Source: a virus
Length of the DNA stretch: 24,680 nucleotides
Direction: 5' to 3' (one strand)
IMG/VR virus record: IMGVR_UViG_3300005753_000011
Location: 1 to 24,680 of that record
How positions within the stretch are numbered: position 1 is the first letter of the stretch; each line of letters opens with the position of its first letter. The position numbers and the translations under genes were made by a program. A model generated the notes under the pieces. It ran no database searches. It was given only the letters and a program-made list of their open reading frames with translations, and was not told where the DNA came from. Shown piece by piece: positions 1-8,962 of the stretch.

Positions 1-1476
1 ATTGCTAAACGAGGTTGAGTCCAGGGCTTCGCGGAAATTTTCGCCCATTGCTTCACGCATACGCGCTTTGTCACAATCACGCATGTGGCCCGTGACACGC
101 CGATCACCCGTAATTTGTATATAGCATTCTTTAAATGATGTAACGCCGCGATTTTTCTTGTCGAAGAAATCGTCGAGCATTTTGTCAACTTTTTCAGAGT
201 ACTGTTCCCCGGCCTCAATAGTTGAATTGTCACCGAGTTCCAACACATGACCGGACTCTCTAAAATTTGACAGATAAACGCCTTCTGCCTTGATCGCATC
301 ATGTACCTGAGCTTCGGTAAACGTGGCGTTTTCGCCGAACTGCACACGTAGTTTGTCTTTCGCTGGATCAGGTAATTTAGACTCAGCAATGGCCGCACGT
401 GCCGTTGCACGCGCTTCGACCATGCGAATCATTTGTGTTGTTTCATCTCTCGACATAGTCTGCTGGCCTGTATCACCGGCATTGGCAGGGGGAGAAGCCG
501 CTGCCGGTGATTGCCCGCCATCGGGCTTCTTCGCTGGGGGATTGTTTGTAGCAAGTGCTTCCTTGTAGGATGCCTCTAATGTTTCATCGTTATCGATATC
601 AAGCCCGTCTGGCAGGCTTCCCTTGTTGGATTTTTTGATCGCCTCGATCATACGTTCACGTAGTGCCATGTCAGCATCCACCTCCGGTTTAAGTGCTTCG
701 ATTAAATTTATGATTTCGCCACCAGCGCCTGGTTCGATAATCAAATCGACGCTGTTGATTTTCGTGAGACTCTCTGCAATACGACGACCGCGTTTATATT
801 TAGCCGTTCCGTCTGCATCTATCGAGAAACCGAACAATTCATTTGCCATGCCACGCGTATATGCTTCAAGCATTTTTGCAGGTACATCACCTGCGGTCGC
901 CAGTAGTTCAAGATCGGCCTGAATTTCACCTTTGTCTTTGCCCTGGCCCTCGATAAACGCTGAGTTACTCAAACGACCGATTAAATTAGAGAACGATTTA
1001 CCTTTAAAATTTAAATGCTCATCATCTGATTTGACAAATGCACGTGCACCATTAAATAAAGGAGCGGCCTTTCTCAATACCGAATCCGGATAAAATGTTC
1101 TGTTTCCGGACATACCTGATTCAATAACGCGTATTCGCCACAGCAGTCCTTTGTCATCTTTTGCTTCAACAAAAAAACCTGCAGCCTCAACCATTCTCAC
1201 TTGCTTATGGTCCAGAACAACTTCGCTGGGCTCGCCTAACTTAACCGAGTTGTTGTCATCTAATGTATACGGATACGCAAATAGACGGCCACCTTTGTCT
1301 ATCACAACACGATCCGGGTATATAGCATCGATAGGTACAAAATCAGTGACTAAGCGTAACTTTAATTCGTCTCTTAATAACTGAATAACAGCACGAAATT
1401 CAGTAGCAGCCGCTTCAACCAAAGATGCCTCACCATGAATTCCTCGCGCTGGTATTTTTTTGAATTTGTCAGTCAT
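1..1476 (-). CDS. Prohead protease / scaffold / major capsid polyprotein (3' end outside window)
   Basis: The frame is open from ATG at 1476 to the left edge: 492 residues, no stop. Residues ~110-255 resemble a prohead serine protease of the T4 gp21/herpes assemblin type: His154 (in DDEHLNF), Ser218 (in ELFGFSID) and Asp244 (in NSVDLIIEP), with spacing like the His-Ser-Asp triad of that family. Residues ~256-370 are charged, then Pro/Ala/Gly-rich, as expected of a scaffold or linker. From ~375 the sequence becomes folded-looking, with a segment (HMRDCDKARMREAMGENFRE, near the left edge) like the N-terminal part of major capsid proteins. Proteins annotated as 'prohead protease/major capsid protein fusion' exist in phages, and this fits. 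Start: ATG eight bases after the preceding stop, only a weak GAG ribosome site. The capsid part is inferred because the C-terminus is missing; a protease-scaffold protein alone is the alternative. Confidence 0.75.
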   Translation of the reverse strand, partial: MTDKFKKIPARGIHGEASLVEAAATEFRAVIQLLRDELKLRLVTDFVPIDAIYPDRVVIDKGGRLFAYPYTLDDNNSVKLGEPSEVVLDHKQVRMVEAAGFFVEAKDDKGLLWRIRVIESGMSGNRTFYPDSVLRKAAPLFNGARAFVKSDDEHLNFKGKSFSNLIGRLSNSAFIEGQGKDKGEIQADLELLATAGDVPAKMLEAYTRGMANELFGFSIDADGTAKYKRGRRIAESLTKINSVDLIIEPGAGGEIINLIEALKPEVDADMALRERMIEAIKKSNKGSLPDGLDIDNDETLEASYKEALATNNPPAKKPDGGQSPAAASPPANAGDTGQQTMSRDETTQMIRMVEARATARAAIAESKLPDPAKDKLRVQFGENATFTEAQVHDAIKAEGVYLSNFRESGHVLELGDNSTIEAGEQYSEKVDKMLDDFFDKKNRGVTSFKECYIQITGDRRVTGHMRDCDKARMREAMGENFREALDSTSFSN

Positions 1477-1484
1477 TATTTTTT

Positions 1485-1766
1485 TTACTCAGGTTTATCA
1501 GTCAGCTTCTGACCGTCAACAGTAACGACGACAACATACTTGCCGTAATTTTTGAAATTCAGGACTTCGCCAGCCTCGACATCAACAGCATTAAAAACAA
1601 GCTGTCCGTTGTTATTGACCTTCTGTTTCTTGGTTTTCTCATTAATAGCAGGTACTAATCGTTTAACGCGCTTTGCTGCATCAGTAGCGGTCATTTTTTT
1701 CGCCTTAGTCTCATTAGGCTTGGCTGCACCATCTGCAGCTTTATTCGTTTTATTTGAATCTGCCAC
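1485..1766 (-). CDS. Small Lys/Ala-rich head-module protein, function unknown
   Basis: A 93-residue protein. Residues 1-50 are rich in Lys, Ala, Asn and Thr with little hydrophobic content, so probably disordered or nucleic-acid/scaffold-like. Residues 55-93 look like a small beta fold (GEVLNFKNYGKYVVVVTVDG). The start is GTG, supported by GGAG seven bases upstream. It is the first gene of the second late operon, between the candidate late promoter at 1817-1858 and the protease/capsid gene, so a role in head assembly or decoration is plausible. I do not recognise a family. Confidence 0.65.
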   Translation of the reverse strand: MADSNKTNKAADGAAKPNETKAKKMTATDAAKRVKRLVPAINEKTKKQKVNNNGQLVFNAVDVEAGEVLNFKNYGKYVVVVTVDGQKLTDKPE

Positions 1767-1816
1767 GGGATATCTCCATTAAATTTGACTACTTAATTGA
1801 AGTCGTCGTGACACCT

Positions 1817-1858
1817 TAGCGACCGAAAACATATAAATACACTAAAGGGCTTTAGTAA
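1817..1858 (-). promoter_or_regulatory. Candidate late promoter/activator site, copy A
   Basis: Positions 1837-1858 are identical to 13513-13534 (22 bases). They contain the dyad ACTAAAGGGCTTTAGT (1841-1856). Read on the minus strand, the element is followed after exactly 13 bases by GTCGCTAA (1823-1816), which matches 6 of 8 positions of the sigma-28 -10 consensus GCCGATAA. Both copies precede minus-strand late genes. If GTCGCTA is the -10 element, the dyad centre lies at about -38, close to where Mor/C-type activators bind in Mu. Assignment to Mor and the phage sigma factor is inference. Confidence 0.6.
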
Positions 1859-1900
1859 AATGAATTGAAATAGCGTGAGTTAAAACAAATATCAGAACAC

Positions 1901-1922
1901 AAAAAAACCGCGACGGGCGCGG
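1901..1922 (-). terminator. Rho-independent terminator of the first late operon
   Basis: On the minus strand the sequence reads CCGCG-CCCGT-CGCGG followed by seven T residues: a G+C-rich five-base-pair stem with a five-base loop and a T tract. It lies about 40 bases after the stop codon of the MuF-like gene and just before the second candidate late promoter. It would end the endolysin-to-MuF transcript and isolate the capsid operon. Confidence 0.75.
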
Positions 1923-1959
1923 CGATGATCTTACAGGCTAACGATCATACATAATCAGG

Positions 1960-2883
1960 TCAAGCAGTTTTCGGCAGTGGCGCGCTTGATGCAATATCTC
2001 TTTTTAATTGACTGTTTTGTAACTCCAAATCAGAAAAAGGTTTTTTTCCTGCGTTTTTCACTGTCCAGTTATACATAATCGGCAATGATTCACAGCCGCA
2101 GTTGATTGTTTCATCCGCCGGTGCCGCAGGATCACGTGGAAAAAGTAACGTCACTTTAAACTTACCCTTCGGAAACAAGTTAAAGTTATCTTTTACTTCC
2201 TGCACTTGGCCATCCGCCGTGTCGTGGTGTGGTCGAGAATGTATTTTTCCCGATCGACGCCATTGTTTTTTCAGACCAGGCAAAATTTCATTGGCTTGCT
2301 CATGCCGTTGCTGCGATGCAATCGAATACGCGCGGCCTAATTCAGTGCGTACGATCGTAATGGCTCGGCCTCGGCCCCCTTTTTTCAACAGCTTTGCGAT
2401 ATTTGAAAATGCATCTGACTGATTTTGAGCGCCAATGGCGACCAAACCGAGCTGAGAATTTATTTTATTTGCTAATTGGAGTCCCACATCTTTAATACGA
2501 TCGGTCATAAATGAGCGCAATGACCTGAGCTGGCGAGTATCAATTTCGTTCAACACACCAGACAGTCTCACACCACCTGCCTCGATCGGCTTATCAACCA
2601 GGTCAATGCCTGCACGCCAGGCGTCGCCCGCACCGGTTGATAATTTTGCAGCGGCGTTAGCGCTCATTTCATCGAGCGCCTTGGTAATACTCTTTTGCAT
2701 TTGAGGTAAAAAGTATTGTTCCCAGTCAGTCGGTGCGCCCGCCAGCGTCTGGTTAATTTGCCGCCGTGCAGTGTTGAGCAACTTAACGATTTCCTTGCTT
2801 GTGTTTTTCTGTATCCGCGTGCGATCTTTAAGACGTTGCTTCAGTTCCTTGCGAAACTTTCGATTACGCTCATTGTCAGTCAC
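1960..2883 (-). CDS. Phage head morphogenesis protein (Mu gpF-like, MuF domain)
   Basis: A 307-residue protein. The N-terminal ~150 residues are basic and helical. The C-terminal part (about 170-275) has the MuF pattern: a RAITIVRTELGRAYSIASQ segment, then the H-(S)-R-x-H-H-D-T-A-D-G region, and a closing NCGCES that resembles the conserved NCxC motif. MuF-type minor head proteins sit near the portal and have roles in head assembly or DNA ejection. The gene starts at GTG six bases after the portal stop, with a poor ribosome site, so translation is probably coupled to portal. A terminator follows, making it the last gene of the first late operon. Confidence 0.85.
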   Translation of the reverse strand: MTDNERNRKFRKELKQRLKDRTRIQKNTSKEIVKLLNTARRQINQTLAGAPTDWEQYFLPQMQKSITKALDEMSANAAAKLSTGAGDAWRAGIDLVDKPIEAGGVRLSGVLNEIDTRQLRSLRSFMTDRIKDVGLQLANKINSQLGLVAIGAQNQSDAFSNIAKLLKKGGRGRAITIVRTELGRAYSIASQQRHEQANEILPGLKKQWRRSGKIHSRPHHDTADGQVQEVKDNFNLFPKGKFKVTLLFPRDPAAPADETINCGCESLPIMYNWTVKNAGKKPFSDLELQNSQLKRDIASSAPLPKTA

Positions 2884-2889
2884 GATTTT

Positions 2890-4362
2890 TTAATCCGGGT
2901 CATCAACTGAATCATCATCAGGTGGATCAGTAAATACATCTTCCTCATTTCTTTTCCCGGCTTCTGCGACTGCATTCTTCAATTCTTCATCTACATCATA
3001 TTCAACACCCAGCCGTGCGCTGATATTTCGGATGATATTGACCCCGGTCTTCGATGTCATAATGCCACGATCAATCGCCAAACCGACAGACACAGTGACT
3101 TGTTGTAATGCCGATGCGTATTTTGTGGTGTCCTTTGTGACCATTTCAGGGAATTCGACTTCAATCATATCCATCACGTTATCGTCAACAATGTCACCAT
3201 TGGCTAGCATCCATTGGCGTACAACATAACAACCCACTGTTTTCAATATATAACCCAAGTAACGTTGTCTCATTGAAAACATTTTAAATGTCGGATCACC
3301 CATCGCGTCTGCAGTCGATCGGTTCACATCACCGCCGCCACCGTACCAGGTCTCAGGTAATGTGGCTCCACCCAGTATATTATTGCGAAATAAACGGGCT
3401 GTTTCGTTTCCATCGCTGGCATTGAGGTCGGGTGTTAACGTCTCCCACACCTCGGAATCATTGTGTACGCGCACGCTTCTGGGTCCAGGTCGCGTGATTT
3501 GTTTTGCACGCGCAGTCACTTCGTCAGGCGTTGCGCCTTTCATTGTCACATCGTAGTTAAAGGCACGTAAATCTTGAGCGCGATCCAGCTCACCATACAT
3601 AAACTGGTCATACGCATCGAGCCAGTCAATTTGAGCAAGTAAATCAGATCGTCCGAATTTACCGTTCGAGATGTCATTTATCGGAAAATAAAACAATTCA
3701 CCGTCGGTAAAGTCTTCGCGTATTTCACGCGTACGCTGAGTAAACAAATCGTCTTCGTCACCATTGATAATGACTTTGTATTTTCGTGACCGTCCTTTTG
3801 AATCTTTTTTTGTCACCACACCAATCGGCAGCTCACTGTTGCCAGGATCAGTTACGACAGTCTGCACCAATGCCGGGTCCAGATAACCTAATCGCACATG
3901 GCCGGTCATTTCATTAACAAAGGCAGGCCAGAACTGCATGCCGAACAAAGACAGCTCGCGGCATTTTTTAGGTAATTTCAAATCCATTGCATTAATTGGA
4001 TCATCCCAAAACTTATCTAGAATATCCTGCACCACTTCATTGTCTGATTTCAGCTTGACGCCTTCAGCCAGCATGTACGCAATCGGTAATTCAATAATAC
4101 GATTCGCCAGCAGATTCGATTCCCATAAATACAGCGCCAGTTTCATCGACCGCTCGCGTGTCATGGGCGACAAATCACGATTACTGTCGCCAGTTAATTT
4201 GCGCCACTGATCTTCATCTTCATCAACCGTCACGCCGTGCGCTTCGACAAACTTGACAGCACTTGCATTGTATATATCTTGCGCATCAATGATGTCTCTC
4301 AACACTGTATCGCCCAACGAATCAGCGATTTTATGCCGTACATCCGTCTCAATCGCCGCCAT
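2890..4362 (-). CDS. Phage portal protein
   Basis: A 490-residue protein. The fold and order fit a portal: an N-terminal helical region, a segment with LWESNLLANRIIELPIAYML (about 79-98) typical of portal wings, a beta-rich middle (about 150-210), then a long helical C-terminal half ending in an acidic tail (DPPDDDSVDDPD). The portal forms the dodecameric ring through which the terminase packs DNA. It does not look like the DUF935/gp29 portal of Mu itself, so the head module seems to come from another lineage than the gp24-gp28-like packaging genes. GAGGA seven bases before the ATG supports the start. The 150-base gap upstream separates it from the tail-spike block. Confidence 0.8.
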   Translation of the reverse strand: MAAIETDVRHKIADSLGDTVLRDIIDAQDIYNASAVKFVEAHGVTVDEDEDQWRKLTGDSNRDLSPMTRERSMKLALYLWESNLLANRIIELPIAYMLAEGVKLKSDNEVVQDILDKFWDDPINAMDLKLPKKCRELSLFGMQFWPAFVNEMTGHVRLGYLDPALVQTVVTDPGNSELPIGVVTKKDSKGRSRKYKVIINGDEDDLFTQRTREIREDFTDGELFYFPINDISNGKFGRSDLLAQIDWLDAYDQFMYGELDRAQDLRAFNYDVTMKGATPDEVTARAKQITRPGPRSVRVHNDSEVWETLTPDLNASDGNETARLFRNNILGGATLPETWYGGGGDVNRSTADAMGDPTFKMFSMRQRYLGYILKTVGCYVVRQWMLANGDIVDDNVMDMIEVEFPEMVTKDTTKYASALQQVTVSVGLAIDRGIMTSKTGVNIIRNISARLGVEYDVDEELKNAVAEAGKRNEEDVFTDPPDDDSVDDPD

Positions 4363-4512
4363 TTTGATTTCCTCGCTCAGATATCATGATTAAATGCCTT
4401 CAAACCCCTTTAAAAACATCTTTAGGTAAACTTTTTTCAATTTTACGTACATTGACGTGGCTTGATATAACAAGCCCACACAACGCCTGTCGCTCGGTTG
4501 TTATGTTAAAAA
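4363..4512. other. Intergenic gap with a small hairpin, between 210-aa protein and portal
   Basis: This is the only sizeable gap inside the first late operon. It holds an inverted repeat, GGCTTG (4459-4464) and CAAGCC (4471-4476), around a six-base loop. No T tract directly follows on the minus strand, so it is not a clear terminator. A minus-strand stretch (about 4440-4400) is A/T-rich and contains CTAAAG but not the 22-base late element found elsewhere. It may mark the edge of an inserted block. Confidence 0.4.
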
Positions 4513-5145
4513 TCATACAGGTGCAGCAAAGCCGAATTTGAACGATGGAATATTTATTGTGTTTGCATCCAAAATGGCCTGATCTGTCAGCTCATTGGTT
4601 ACCATCAACAGACGTGGAGTGCCACCGTCGTAGATTGCCAGATGTAGATCCTCATAGATTTCATAGGTCGATGTGTTGTCAGGTTGCGTATTCCAGTTCG
4701 ACGGTATCGTAATTGTGTCGCCTGTGTTCGACACAATCGTCTGCGTGGCTTGCTCTGCGCCGAAACCCGATGTGATCTTAATCACTTTTCCGGCATACGC
4801 AGCAGCCACCCATGATTTTAATGTATCAGTCAGCGTGTTCGACGTTGCACTACTGACATTACCAGTCTCGACCAATGGCACCGCGACTTGTGCTGTTCCA
4901 TTCTTTGCAATAATGGTAATTTCACGTCCACCCCCGGTTTTATTTCCTAGTGTCACATCGGCCTGTAACAATATAATTTCGTCGGAGATGCGTTTACCTG
5001 TCGGGAACAGCGTGGCTGCTTCACTTTGTGTCACTGGTTCACCAGCGCAAACCACCAGACGTAAAATACCACCGCCCCAGTTTGCCTCTACACCGATTTG
5101 TTCGAGGCCTTTATCAAGTATGTCGTTATTAAACATTTTACCCAT
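4513..5145 (-). CDS. Putative virion protein following tail spike, 210 aa
   Basis: Function not recognised. The protein is beta-rich and Thr/Ser/Asn-rich, without signal peptide or membrane segment. The start (NNDILDKGLEQI...W) recalls small structural proteins of other phages that open with 'LYDKGRE...W', but this is a weak likeness. The start overlaps the tail-spike stop by 8 bases, and GAGGA lies upstream of the ATG at 5145, so the two proteins are probably made together. A tail-spike accessory, collar or decoration protein is plausible; nothing in the sequence decides. Confidence 0.6.
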   Translation of the reverse strand: MGKMFNNDILDKGLEQIGVEANWGGGILRLVVCAGEPVTQSEAATLFPTGKRISDEIILLQADVTLGNKTGGGREITIIAKNGTAQVAVPLVETGNVSSATSNTLTDTLKSWVAAAYAGKVIKITSGFGAEQATQTIVSNTGDTITIPSNWNTQPDNTSTYEIYEDLHLAIYDGGTPRLLMVTNELTDQAILDANTINIPSFKFGFAAPV

Positions 5146-8100
5146 TTAAAATTCCTCGCCAGAAAAGATCGTGTGTATAGCGTGCAGTGGTGCCGTCTAG
5201 ATGTGTCACATCAACGAATATCTTCATAATATCTCCTTCAAATGCCGTTGAAGTTTCAATCTTGGTAACCAGGCCTCTGTCAACAACGTGTTTTAATGCA
5301 GCGGAAGCACGCGACTGAACATCATTCAATGCACCCTGATTAGCAACGGCACGCGATGAAAGCCAGATATCCGATCCAATCTGATCACCCTCTATCAATG
5401 CAAACGAGTCACCCCACCAGCCACGCACATCGCCTTTGCCTCCGGGCGTAACAGCATCATCATGCGCGTGCTTGTCTGTAAACAAGCTAGTATGAATCAA
5501 AAGACCCAGTCCATTATCCGTTGGTGCAGGCGCATCGCTTACCACGGCAGGAATAACAACGGGCTGATTGATTTGTATGTCGTCAACAACGCCGGCACTG
5601 TAAGTATCACCAGCAGTCAAGACGTGCGTTCCTGCGGTCGAAGTAAATATAGCCATCAACCGCATATCTGTGTCAGCGTTTTGTAATTTGGCTTGAATGT
5701 CGCCATTGCTATCAGGTTTAGTCACCCAATAAGCCTTACGTGTGCCTGGGTCAAAATACTGATCGTCGGCATCACCGTTTTTTCGAATATTGAATGCATT
5801 ATCATACGAGGCGCACACATCAAAAAAGTAACCTATAGCATTTGCTGGTAGCGTTGTTATTGGCTGATAACTGGCTGTTATGGCTGGCCCATAATCTATA
5901 GGTGAAACGTAATAAATAACTCCGCCAATCATATAACCTAATAAACGTACATTAGTCTTTGCTGAATCTAAATAAACATCGAATGACTTTGCACTATCAA
6001 CACCTACGCCACCGCCAATGTGACGTTGAATAACAGAGTTTATATTTGTGTATGCCGCTGCTGAATCACCAGGTCGAAGACCAACGGTAAGGCCATTACT
6101 GACAGTGTCAATTTCTAACAACGCAAAAATTGGCACGTCTGACCCTGCTTGCGCAGTAATGTCAACCGTGTACCAGCCAGGCACAGTATATGTCGGCGTT
6201 ACATCAATCGGCGTTGATAAGAATATGGATTCACCACGAAAATAACCCACTATTTCAAATGTGCTGTTTACAGTGTCGTTTGTATACGTCTGAAATGTAT
6301 CCTTTCCAGTATCGCCTAATCCGACATAATGCATTGTATGAGTAGATGTAGATAAATTAGACGTTGGCGCGAAAGTATCGCCAAAACGCCTTACTCCACA
6401 AGATATTTGTCCACCTGCTGTGTTAGATACTCTAACCATCACTCCTGTTACGTTGGGGTCACTGACTATCGTTGATTTCCACGCGCTGTTTGTCGTAGGT
6501 GAGCAATCAACAAAATCAGCTGAGTCGAGCAGCAAGACGCCGTTTGACGAAATCGGTGCAAGCGGCGCAAAAGTGTCAGTTTTTATTAAAACTGAATTTA
6601 ATCTTGCAATATTGTTTACCCAACTGCCGTGTTGAAATCCACTGTATTTTCCTTGCGTGATAGTGCTATCTTGCCAAACAATCTTGTTTACGCCATCCAT
6701 CTTGAGTGTCAAATTTGACCCTTCTATTTTAAGCGTTGCAATATAAGTAAGCGCCGTGTTAATAGTAAAATTAACCTGTACCAGCAGCGTATCAATATTT
6801 GCTATTCTTTTTAATAACTTCAGGGAATTGACGCCTGAGCGTATAACTACGAAATAAGTAGTTTCTAGTCCTGACGCTAAACCATCATGTCTGACAAATA
6901 AATGCAGTCTATTATCTGTAAGTCCAGGATAAAATGGCGCTTCTATTTCTTGATTATTCGATCCTGCGTAATAAATTAAGCCATTATTTGCAGCGTTAAA
7001 CTTCAGTGCACCGGTATCCAATACAGGACTAGCCAATACTGCTGCACTACCCTGACCGCTTGAATCTATCTCTAGCTGACTCGCGGTCGCAAGAGCGCCA
7101 TCAGTTCCGACGAAATCATCACTGATTCTAGTCGTCCACACAGCCGACCCAGAGCCTGCCCCATATCTAAATGCCCCAACAGATGTGCCGTAAGCGTTCC
7201 CATCCGGGTCTAATTCAGAGTGAGTCTCCCCGACATGTGTTCCGATCGGGATATGAAAATCTGGCGGTGTACCAGTTTCATTCGCGAAAGTGTCTTTAGT
7301 GGCGAAATTACCAGTAAAATTATCCCCTAAAGTTGCAGCTTCAGCACCTGCGATAGTGTAAACTGTGCCCTTGTAATTTATTAAATTTACTACGCCCGAT
7401 CTAAAAAGAGTGTTTTTTCTCCATGTATTTCCAGTTATACCAACATAATTATTAACAATAATTTGTCTGTCATAGCCAGTCGGAGCTCCGCAATTTAAAA
7501 TAATATTATTCTCACCGGTATTATTAATTATACCGGCTCCACCATTATCGCTCAGTCTGATTCCACCAGCATCGCAGTTTGTAAGTACATTGCAGAAAAT
7601 CAATAAATTTCTTATTGTGTCAGATCCGGCTTGTGTAAATAAATTTAATCCTGCTCCATTATTTGTTTCCCTGTTTTTATTTGAAATAGCATTGCCATAA
7701 TAAAGAGTAGCTTGCATGCCTGTGTGCGTATGTGATGGGCAGTCATCTTCTATATTGTAGCGAATAAAGTTACCAGATGCGTTGTTTGTCGCACCGCTAA
7801 CTGTACCGCCGAATTGCCAACCACGACCATGATTCGCATTAGGTGCAGAAAATTCATTGTACGATATTATATTGTTTTTAAAGTCTGTAGCGCTATCTAC
7901 TATTATTCCCGCGTGTGTGTAATCGATAGTCTTGTTATTGTTGTAATTAGAATTAGTCGACTGCTTACTTAAAGCTAGTGCATCTTTGTTACCGTCATCA
8001 ACGTTTTCAATTTCACCACCATTTAAATTGAAGTCAAATATATTGTTTGTAACAGCAGCATTATCAGTAGCGAAATTACCGAATAAAACGGATCGTCTGA

Positions 8101-8962
8101 ATTGATTACTAAATCTATTATTGTTAATTATGGTGTTATCTAAGGTATTGCCATTGTTCTCCCAGATATTTAGCGGACCACCGTGCAACTCAACACCATC
8201 TAATTTGAAGCCGCCTTTAGCTGCACCGTTGGGGTTTTTTACAACGATTAAATCTTTATCAAACCCAACAACTTCAACGCCAATCGTTAGTAATGACGGA
8301 TCACCGTAAATATACAGCTCAGACCCTGACTGGAACCACTTATCTGTGGCATTTACACCGGCGACATTTGCAGAGTTTGATTGAGATTCATCGTCTAATA
8401 ATATTCTTGCGGTGCCAGACAAATCGACAGAGCTGACAGTATTATCGAGCGTTCCTGAATCGAGCGTAAAATCCAGTCTTCCTAGACTACTTACAGTATT
8501 GTCTGGCGAAGTAATCGTCCCATACCACGGGCCACCTGATCCATTTAATCTAATTCGTCGACCGAATCTATACAAAGGATCTTTAGCATTGGCTCCCGAA
8601 ATATTAATTCTCGTCTGGCTGACAAAAGACGCCGTGGAAGAATACCGACCCCAATTTGAATATGTTTTTTTATAAACCGAACCAGAATGTAAGGAAAACC
8701 CGGTGACAAGATCATTGTTTGTATATATCGGTCTCGCGCCAGTGTTGTACGGCTCGATAGAGAACTGCACGCTTGCAGCCACGTCGAATATTTGCCAAGC
8801 GGCAAACGCAGCATTTCTAAACCGGCTTCCAGATTTGAGAAAGAAAGAACCACCGCTGACAAGGAATGAGGTTTTATTTTCTGGTCTTTTATACGGACTG
8901 AGATCAGAGTCACCTGTATTCAAAGTGTCATCGCCTAACTCGAAATCAAACCATTTACTCAT
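5138..8962 (-). CDS. Giant tail spike with beta-helix and C-terminal Mu gp46-like baseplate domain
   Basis: A 1274-residue protein. Residues ~240-530 are Asn/Gly-rich short strands with repeated N-N-x-I/F patterns, typical of a right-handed parallel beta-helix as in tail spikes and pectate-lyase-like proteins. Residues ~610-790 look like a lectin/concanavalin-like beta sandwich (SDDFVGTDGALATASQ). Several beta-rich segments follow. Residues ~1149-1274 resemble the Mu gp46 baseplate family: LLIHTSLFTD, PGGKGDVRGWWGD, QIGSDIWLSSR, then an alpha/beta end. Gp46 is normally a separate protein of about 150 residues in the baseplate gene cluster. The fusion could anchor a receptor-binding or glycan-degrading spike to the baseplate. 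Neighbours overlap on both sides: ATGA with the upstream gene, 8 bases with the downstream one. Enzymatic activity cannot be read from the sequence. Confidence 0.8.
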   Translation of the reverse strand: MSKWFDFELGDDTLNTGDSDLSPYKRPENKTSFLVSGGSFFLKSGSRFRNAAFAAWQIFDVAASVQFSIEPYNTGARPIYTNNDLVTGFSLHSGSVYKKTYSNWGRYSSTASFVSQTRINISGANAKDPLYRFGRRIRLNGSGGPWYGTITSPDNTVSSLGRLDFTLDSGTLDNTVSSVDLSGTARILLDDESQSNSANVAGVNATDKWFQSGSELYIYGDPSLLTIGVEVVGFDKDLIVVKNPNGAAKGGFKLDGVELHGGPLNIWENNGNTLDNTIINNNRFSNQFRRSVLFGNFATDNAAVTNNIFDFNLNGGEIENVDDGNKDALALSKQSTNSNYNNNKTIDYTHAGIIVDSATDFKNNIISYNEFSAPNANHGRGWQFGGTVSGATNNASGNFIRYNIEDDCPSHTHTGMQATLYYGNAISNKNRETNNGAGLNLFTQAGSDTIRNLLIFCNVLTNCDAGGIRLSDNGGAGIINNTGENNIILNCGAPTGYDRQIIVNNYVGITGNTWRKNTLFRSGVVNLINYKGTVYTIAGAEAATLGDNFTGNFATKDTFANETGTPPDFHIPIGTHVGETHSELDPDGNAYGTSVGAFRYGAGSGSAVWTTRISDDFVGTDGALATASQLEIDSSGQGSAAVLASPVLDTGALKFNAANNGLIYYAGSNNQEIEAPFYPGLTDNRLHLFVRHDGLASGLETTYFVVIRSGVNSLKLLKRIANIDTLLVQVNFTINTALTYIATLKIEGSNLTLKMDGVNKIVWQDSTITQGKYSGFQHGSWVNNIARLNSVLIKTDTFAPLAPISSNGVLLLDSADFVDCSPTTNSAWKSTIVSDPNVTGVMVRVSNTAGGQISCGVRRFGDTFAPTSNLSTSTHTMHYVGLGDTGKDTFQTYTNDTVNSTFEIVGYFRGESIFLSTPIDVTPTYTVPGWYTVDITAQAGSDVPIFALLEIDTVSNGLTVGLRPGDSAAAYTNINSVIQRHIGGGVGVDSAKSFDVYLDSAKTNVRLLGYMIGGVIYYVSPIDYGPAITASYQPITTLPANAIGYFFDVCASYDNAFNIRKNGDADDQYFDPGTRKAYWVTKPDSNGDIQAKLQNADTDMRLMAIFTSTAGTHVLTAGDTYSAGVVDDIQINQPVVIPAVVSDAPAPTDNGLGLLIHTSLFTDKHAHDDAVTPGGKGDVRGWWGDSFALIEGDQIGSDIWLSSRAVANQGALNDVQSRASAALKHVVDRGLVTKIETSTAFEGDIMKIFVDVTHLDGTTARYTHDLFWRGILNG

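Noticed and set aside
7921-8300. Dense short N-rich repeats in the tail-spike gene, looking like tandem DNA repeats
   Set aside because: They reflect Asn-rich turns of a beta-helix in the protein; no exact DNA repeat unit is present.
8545-8913. Alternative 122-residue minus-strand frame overlapping the start of the tail-spike gene
   Set aside because: It lies wholly inside the spike reading frame, has no ribosome site and no recognisable protein features.
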